From: Reyranella sp. | GTDB taxonomy: Bacteria > Pseudomonadota > Alphaproteobacteria > Reyranellales > Reyranellaceae | Assembly: GCA_016780605.1 (NCBI GenBank) | Contig: JADHLS010000144.1 | Location: forward strand, 1 to 9,472 | DNA: 9,472 nucleotides | Direction: 5' to 3' | Shown here: piece by piece, positions 6,075-9,472 of the stretch | Numbering within the stretch: the stretch's first letter is position 1 | Layout: every line of letters starts with the position of its first letter | Notes under the pieces: generated by a model | Seen by the model: only the letters and a program-made list of their open reading frames with translations | Database searches by the model: none | What the model was told of the DNA's origin: nothing | Position numbers and translations under genes: made by a program

Positions 6075-7301
6075 CTACGCTGGCTTGGACAAGAAGGCGG
6101 CGGCCGCGAAGCCGGCCGCCGCAACCAGCATGATCCCCGCCAGCCCCCACAGCACCGGCGTGTAGCCCCCGAAGGCGGCCCAGGCGAGCGAGGCCAGCAC
6201 CGGCCCCGCCGCGCGCATGAGGTTGGTGGGCATGGTGAGCGCGCCCGAGACGACGCCATAGCCTTCCGGGCCGATGAACTCGGGCACCGCCATGCCGCGC
6301 AAGATGGTGACCAGGCCGTTGGCGACGCCGTAGATGATGGCGAACAGGATCAGGCCGTAGACGTCGCTGATGCCCGCGGCCAGCATCGCCATGGAGACAG
6401 GAAAGGCGAAGTAGATGCCGGCGCCGAGCTGGATGGTGGTGATGTGGCGCTGGCCCACCATCAGCAGCACGCGGCCCACCACCTGCATCGGCCCGATGAG
6501 CGCGATGATGGCCATCACCACGCCCGTCGGCACGCCGCGATCGTCGAGCAGCGGGATCAGGTGGAAGCTCATCGCCGAGAAGGCGAGGCCGTAGCCCGCG
6601 AAGGCCACGACCAGGCCCCAGAAGGCCGGGACGCGCACTGCCGCGGCGAGCGGCCCCTTCTTCACCGCGCCGTCCGCCGGCGGCTTGACCTCGGCGATCG
6701 GCACAGGCTTGTCCTGCGGACCGGGAACGAACAGCCAGTGGATCGCGGCGACCGCGACATTGATCGCCGCCAACACATCGAGGCTCGGCCGCCAGCCGAT
6801 GCGCTCGATCAGGAACTGGGTGAACGGGATGCCGAAGGTGCTGGCGAGCCCGCCGACGAAGGTCATGAACAGGATCGCCTGCCGGTAGCGCGGACCGTAG
6901 ACCCGCGTGATCACTGCGAAAGCCGGCTCATAGAGCAGCACGGCCTGGCAGGCGCCGAGCCCGATCCACATCGCATAAAAGAGCGGCAGCGAACCGATGC
7001 GCGACCACAGGACCAGCAGCACCGCCGCCAGCATTGAGCCGCCGGTCATGAGCTTGCGCGCGTGACCGCGATCGATCCAGGCGCCGACCGGGATCGAGCA
7101 CAGGCCTGCCACCATCAGGCCCGACGACAGCGCGCCGAACATGCCGCTGCGCGACCAGCCCAACTCCTGCGTCATCGGCACGACGAACAGCGGGAAGGTG
7201 TAATAGACCAGGCCCCAGGAGATCAGCTGGCCCAGCGACAGCATCCACAGGATGGTCGGCGGGCGCTTTCGCCACGCTCTGCCCGCCCCGTCCTTGGCCA
7301 T
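6075..7301 (-). CDS. Major facilitator superfamily transporter
   Basis: Inner-membrane secondary transporter of 408 aa with about twelve hydrophobic segments in two halves. The halves are separated by a hydrophilic loop at about 194-217 (PGPQDKPVPIAEVKPPADG). The family signature between helices 2 and 3 is present as GAWIDRGHARK (73-83), with the conserved Gly, Asp, Arg and Arg. An Arg/Lys-rich N-terminal stretch (1-13) precedes helix 1, which matches cytoplasmic N- and C-termini. The first helices (SWGLVYYTFPLFVVPMTQEL, then GWSRS) resemble the monocarboxylate and oxalate/formate type of MFS carriers, so an organic-acid substrate is possible, though this is weak evidence. The ATG at 7301 has a GAGAGG site about 11 nt upstream. 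It is transcribed toward ccdA and divergently from the patatin operon across the palindromic element. Confidence 0.92.
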   Translation of the reverse strand: MAKDGAGRAWRKRPPTILWMLSLGQLISWGLVYYTFPLFVVPMTQELGWSRSGMFGALSSGLMVAGLCSIPVGAWIDRGHARKLMTGGSMLAAVLLVLWSRIGSLPLFYAMWIGLGACQAVLLYEPAFAVITRVYGPRYRQAILFMTFVGGLASTFGIPFTQFLIERIGWRPSLDVLAAINVAVAAIHWLFVPGPQDKPVPIAEVKPPADGAVKKGPLAAAVRVPAFWGLVVAFAGYGLAFSAMSFHLIPLLDDRGVPTGVVMAIIALIGPMQVVGRVLLMVGQRHITTIQLGAGIYFAFPVSMAMLAAGISDVYGLILFAIIYGVANGLVTILRGMAVPEFIGPEGYGVVSGALTMPTNLMRAAGPVLASLAWAAFGGYTPVLWGLAGIMLVAAAGFAAAAFLSKPA

Positions 7302-7322
7302 AATGACGCCAGCCTCTCTTCA

Positions 7323-7431
7323 GGAGCGCGGACCTCCGGTTGTCATCCTGAGCGCAGCGAAGGATCTCAAGCCGATTGCAAACGGCGATGAGGTCCTTCG
7401 CTTCGCTCAGGCCGACAGAGGTCCGCGCTCC
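7323..7431. repeat. 109-bp nested inverted repeat, probable dispersed palindromic element
   Basis: The outer arms GGAGCGCGGACCTC (7323-7336) and GAGGTCCGCGCTCC (7418-7431) are perfect reverse complements over 14 bp. Inner arms at 7347-7369 and 7389-7411 pair over 23 bp with two mismatches, around a 19-nt loop (7370-7388). The whole could fold into a long hairpin with small internal bulges. The inner arm TCATCCTGAGCGCAGCGAAGG resembles a motif I recall as repeated in intergenic regions of several high-GC bacterial genomes. No coding sequence or transposase lies inside. It fills most of the 174-bp gap between two divergent genes, so it is not a simple terminator. Confidence 0.75.
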
Positions 7432-7475
7432 GACGGAGAGCATGTTACAGGACGATGACGGGGAGAACAGGCTGC

Positions 7476-8501
7476 ATGACCGGGACGAAGCGGGTCAATC
7501 TCGCGCTGCAAGGCGGCGGCTCGCATGGGGCCTTCACCTGGGGTGTGCTCGACACGCTGCTCGGGGACGAGCGCCTGGAGATCGAGGCGGTGAGCGGCAC
7601 CAGCGCGGGCGCCATGAACGCCGCGATCATGCTGCAGGGCTGGGCCGACAACGGGCGCGCCGGCGCACGCGCGGCGCTCGCCGCCTTCTGGGGCGAGCTC
7701 GGCACGATGTCGGTCGCGAGTCCGATCCAGCGCACCCCGCTCGACCGGTTGCAAGGCAACTGGAACCTCGACGATTCGCCGTCGGCGCTGTGGGCCGACC
7801 TGATCCAGCGCACCTTGACGCCCTGGCAGCGCAATCCCTTGAAGTTCGATCCGCTGCGCGAGCTCCTGCGGCGCCACTTCGACGAAGCGGCGGTGCGGGC
7901 CTGCCATCAGGTCAAGGCCTTCATCGCCGCCACCAACGTGCAGACTGGCAAGGTGCGCATCTTCACGCGCGAGGAGCTGTCGATCGACGCCCTGCTCGCT
8001 TCGGCCTGCCTGCCCAACGTGCACGAGGCGGTGGTGATCGACGGCGTGCCCTACTGGGACGGCGGCTTCCGCGGCAATCCGCCGATCTGGCCGTTCATCT
8101 ACGGCAGCGACAGCCGCGACGTCGTGCTGGTCGAGGTCGATCCGCCTTTCCGCCAGGACGTGCCGCGCTCCAACGCCGAGGTCGCCGACCGCTTGAACGA
8201 GATCACTTTCGGCGGCGCGCTAATGGCGGAGATGCGCGCCATCGCCTTCGTGCAGGACCTCATCGACCAGGGTGCGCTCACCGGCGAATTCAGCCAGCGG
8301 CTGAAACGGCTGTTCATCCATTCGATCGCCGATCCGCCCGCCCTGGCGCCGCTCGGCGCGGTCAGCAAGTTCAATGTCGAGCCCGAGTTCCTGAAGTACC
8401 TGTTCGATCTCGGCCAGACGGCGGCAAGGGCCTGGCTCGCCACGACGTTCGACAAGGTCGGCGTGGAAAGCACCGTCGACATCCGCGCGCGATTTCTATG
8501 A
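7476..8501 (+). CDS. Patatin-like phospholipase
   Basis: Predicted serine lipid acyl hydrolase of the patatin family, 341 aa. The oxyanion-hole loop is LQGGGSHGAF (11-20), the nucleophile elbow is GTSAG (41-45, Ser43) and the second dyad residue is Asp195 in YWDGGFRGNP, the DGG motif with the usual following proline region. All catalytic elements are intact. No signal peptide or membrane segment is visible, so it is probably cytoplasmic or loosely membrane-associated, acting on phospholipids or other acyl esters. The ATG at 7476 has GGGGAG about 10 nt upstream; the in-frame ATG at 7455 has only a badly spaced AGGA and would add seven residues. The next gene, a ROK kinase, begins 10 nt after the stop, indicating an operon. 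Family assignment is firm; the substrate is not known. Confidence 0.93.
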   Translation: MTGTKRVNLALQGGGSHGAFTWGVLDTLLGDERLEIEAVSGTSAGAMNAAIMLQGWADNGRAGARAALAAFWGELGTMSVASPIQRTPLDRLQGNWNLDDSPSALWADLIQRTLTPWQRNPLKFDPLRELLRRHFDEAAVRACHQVKAFIAATNVQTGKVRIFTREELSIDALLASACLPNVHEAVVIDGVPYWDGGFRGNPPIWPFIYGSDSRDVVLVEVDPPFRQDVPRSNAEVADRLNEITFGGALMAEMRAIAFVQDLIDQGALTGEFSQRLKRLFIHSIADPPALAPLGAVSKFNVEPEFLKYLFDLGQTAARAWLATTFDKVGVESTVDIRARFL

Positions 8502-8511
8502 AGTGAGGATC

Positions 8512-9417
8512 ATGCGAATCGGCATCGATCTCGGCGGCACGAAGATAGAGGGCATCGTGCTGGACAAGGGCGGCGTGGAGCGGGCGCGCCGGCGCATCCC
8601 CACGCCCGCCACCTCCTACGAAGAGGACGTCGAGGCGATCGTGGACCTGATCGGTGAGCTGGAAGCCAAGACGGGCGAGCGTTGCAGTGTCGGCATCGCC
8701 CATCCCGGCGCGATCTCGCCGGCGACCGGCCTGATCAAGAACGCCAATTCCACGCGCCTGAACGGACGGCCCTTGAAGGTGGATCTCGAGCGGCGGCTCG
8801 GCCGCGAGATCCGCCTGCAGAACGACGCCAATTGCTTTGCCGTTTCCGAGGCAAGCGACGGCGCGGCGGCGGGCGCCGCCATCGTGTTCGGCGTGATCCT
8901 GGGCACCGGCGTCGGCGGCGGCGTGGTGATCAAGGGCCGGCCGCTCACCGGCGCGCAGGCGGTCGCGGGCGAGTGGGGCCACAATCCCCTGCCCATGCCG
9001 GCCGACAGCGAACGGCCGGGCCCGGACTGCTATTGCGGCCGCCGCGGCTGCATCGAGACGTGGCTGAGCGGGCCGCGGTTCCAGCGGCAGTTCGCGGAGC
9101 ACACTGGCCGCAGCTTGCGCGCCACCGAAATCGCCGAGGCGGCCCTCGCCGGCGACCAGGAGGCCACGGCGCACATGGAGCTCTACTGCGACCGGCTGGC
9201 GCGGGCGCTGGCGGGCATCATCAACATCCTCGACCCGCACGCGATCGTGCTGGGCGGCGGGCTCTCGAAGATGACGCAGCTCTACGCCCGCGTGCCCGAG
9301 CTTTGGAAGCGCTACGTCTTCTCCGAGCCCGAGCACATTGCGACTCAACTGCTGCCGCCCAAGCACGGCGATTCCAGCGGCGTGCGCGGCGCGGCATGGC
9401 TATGGCCTGAGTCGTGA
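8512..9417 (+). CDS. mak: ROK-family sugar kinase, Mak-like (fructokinase)
   Basis: ATP-dependent sugar kinase of the ROK family, 301 aa, the same size as E. coli Mak, which phosphorylates fructose and, weakly, mannose. Visible motifs: the phosphate-binding DLGGTK (6-11), the NANSTRLNG substrate segment (77-85), the catalytic Asp105 in NDANC, GTGVGGG (131-137), and the ROK zinc site with His157 in GEWGHNPLP plus Cys173, Cys175 and Cys180 in CYCGRRGC. The C-terminal LGGGLSKM and KHGDSSGVRGAAWLWP match Mak almost word for word from memory, making it more likely a Mak-type hexokinase than NagK or a glucokinase. The ATG at 8512 is used because family members start MRIGIDLGG; GAGG lies close before it, and a GTG at 8503 would add three residues. 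It is co-directional with, and 10 nt behind, the patatin gene. Confidence 0.92.
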   Translation: MRIGIDLGGTKIEGIVLDKGGVERARRRIPTPATSYEEDVEAIVDLIGELEAKTGERCSVGIAHPGAISPATGLIKNANSTRLNGRPLKVDLERRLGREIRLQNDANCFAVSEASDGAAAGAAIVFGVILGTGVGGGVVIKGRPLTGAQAVAGEWGHNPLPMPADSERPGPDCYCGRRGCIETWLSGPRFQRQFAEHTGRSLRATEIAEAALAGDQEATAHMELYCDRLARALAGIINILDPHAIVLGGGLSKMTQLYARVPELWKRYVFSEPEHIATQLLPPKHGDSSGVRGAAWLWPES

Positions 9418-9431
9418 TCTTTGCTGGGAGC

Positions 9432-9448
9432 GCGCCACTCCGTGGCGC
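9432..9448 (+). terminator. GC hairpin downstream of the kinase gene
   Basis: GCGCCAC (9432-9438) and GTGGCGC (9442-9448) form a perfect 7-bp stem with a TCC loop, 14 bases after the kinase stop codon. The position fits transcription termination, but no T-run follows. It may instead be part of a repeated palindromic element, since the flanks GGGAGCGCG and CGCTCAGG recall the element at 7323-7431. Confidence 0.35.
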
Positions 9449-9472
9449 TCAGGGTCTTCCGGACCGCGAGCC

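Noticed and set aside
6048..7037. 329-residue plus-strand ORF
   Set aside because: Antisense to the MFS transporter; composition dominated by Arg, Asp, His and Gln, typical of the mirror of membrane-protein codons.
8371..9366. 331-residue minus-strand ORF
   Set aside because: Antisense to the Mak-like kinase and the end of the patatin gene, both with complete motifs.

Overview
This 9.5 kb window is high-GC, densely coding bacterial DNA. Its gene families (limonene-monooxygenase-like luciferase-family enzyme, TauD dioxygenase, DUF1330 protein, patatin, Mak-type ROK kinase) and its dispersed-repeat-like palindrome fit an environmental alphaproteobacterium of the Rhizobiales/Rhodospirillales kind. 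That placement is inference from style and remembered homologues. No rRNA, tRNA, CRISPR array or insertion sequence was seen. Ten protein genes are called.

Left half (about 100-4200, all minus strand), in transcription order: a cytoplasmic alkaline-phosphatase-superfamily phosphodiesterase, an isochorismatase-like hydrolase with Ser at the usual catalytic Cys position, a LysR regulator, a TauD/TfdA 2-oxoglutarate dioxygenase, and an exported DUF1330 protein. The phosphodiesterase and hydrolase are 8 nt apart. The LysR and dioxygenase genes are 39 nt apart. A plus-strand flavin-dependent monooxygenase (4319-5425) diverges from the phosphodiesterase gene across a 119-bp intergenic region rich in palindromes. 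Together these look like a regulated catabolic cluster for an unidentified small organic compound: two oxygenases, two hydrolases and a regulator.

Middle (5436-6071, minus strand): a complete ccdAB toxin-antitoxin module with an 11-nt gene overlap and a plausible promoter and operator. It sits between the monooxygenase gene and an MFS transporter gene and is visibly less GC-biased than its neighbours, which suggests acquisition. The toxin has Leu where F-plasmid CcdB has its gyrase-poisoning Trp.

Right half (6075-9417): an MFS transporter (minus) diverges from a two-gene plus-strand operon of a patatin-like phospholipase and a Mak-like ROK sugar kinase. The gap between the divergent genes holds a 109-bp nested inverted repeat, probably a copy of a dispersed palindromic element. 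A short GC hairpin follows the kinase gene.

No clearly new multi-gene system was found. The observations most worth checking are the Ser-for-Cys hydrolase, the variant CcdB C-terminus, the large palindromic element and the divergent oxygenase cluster. Bases 1-102 hold nothing I recognise.
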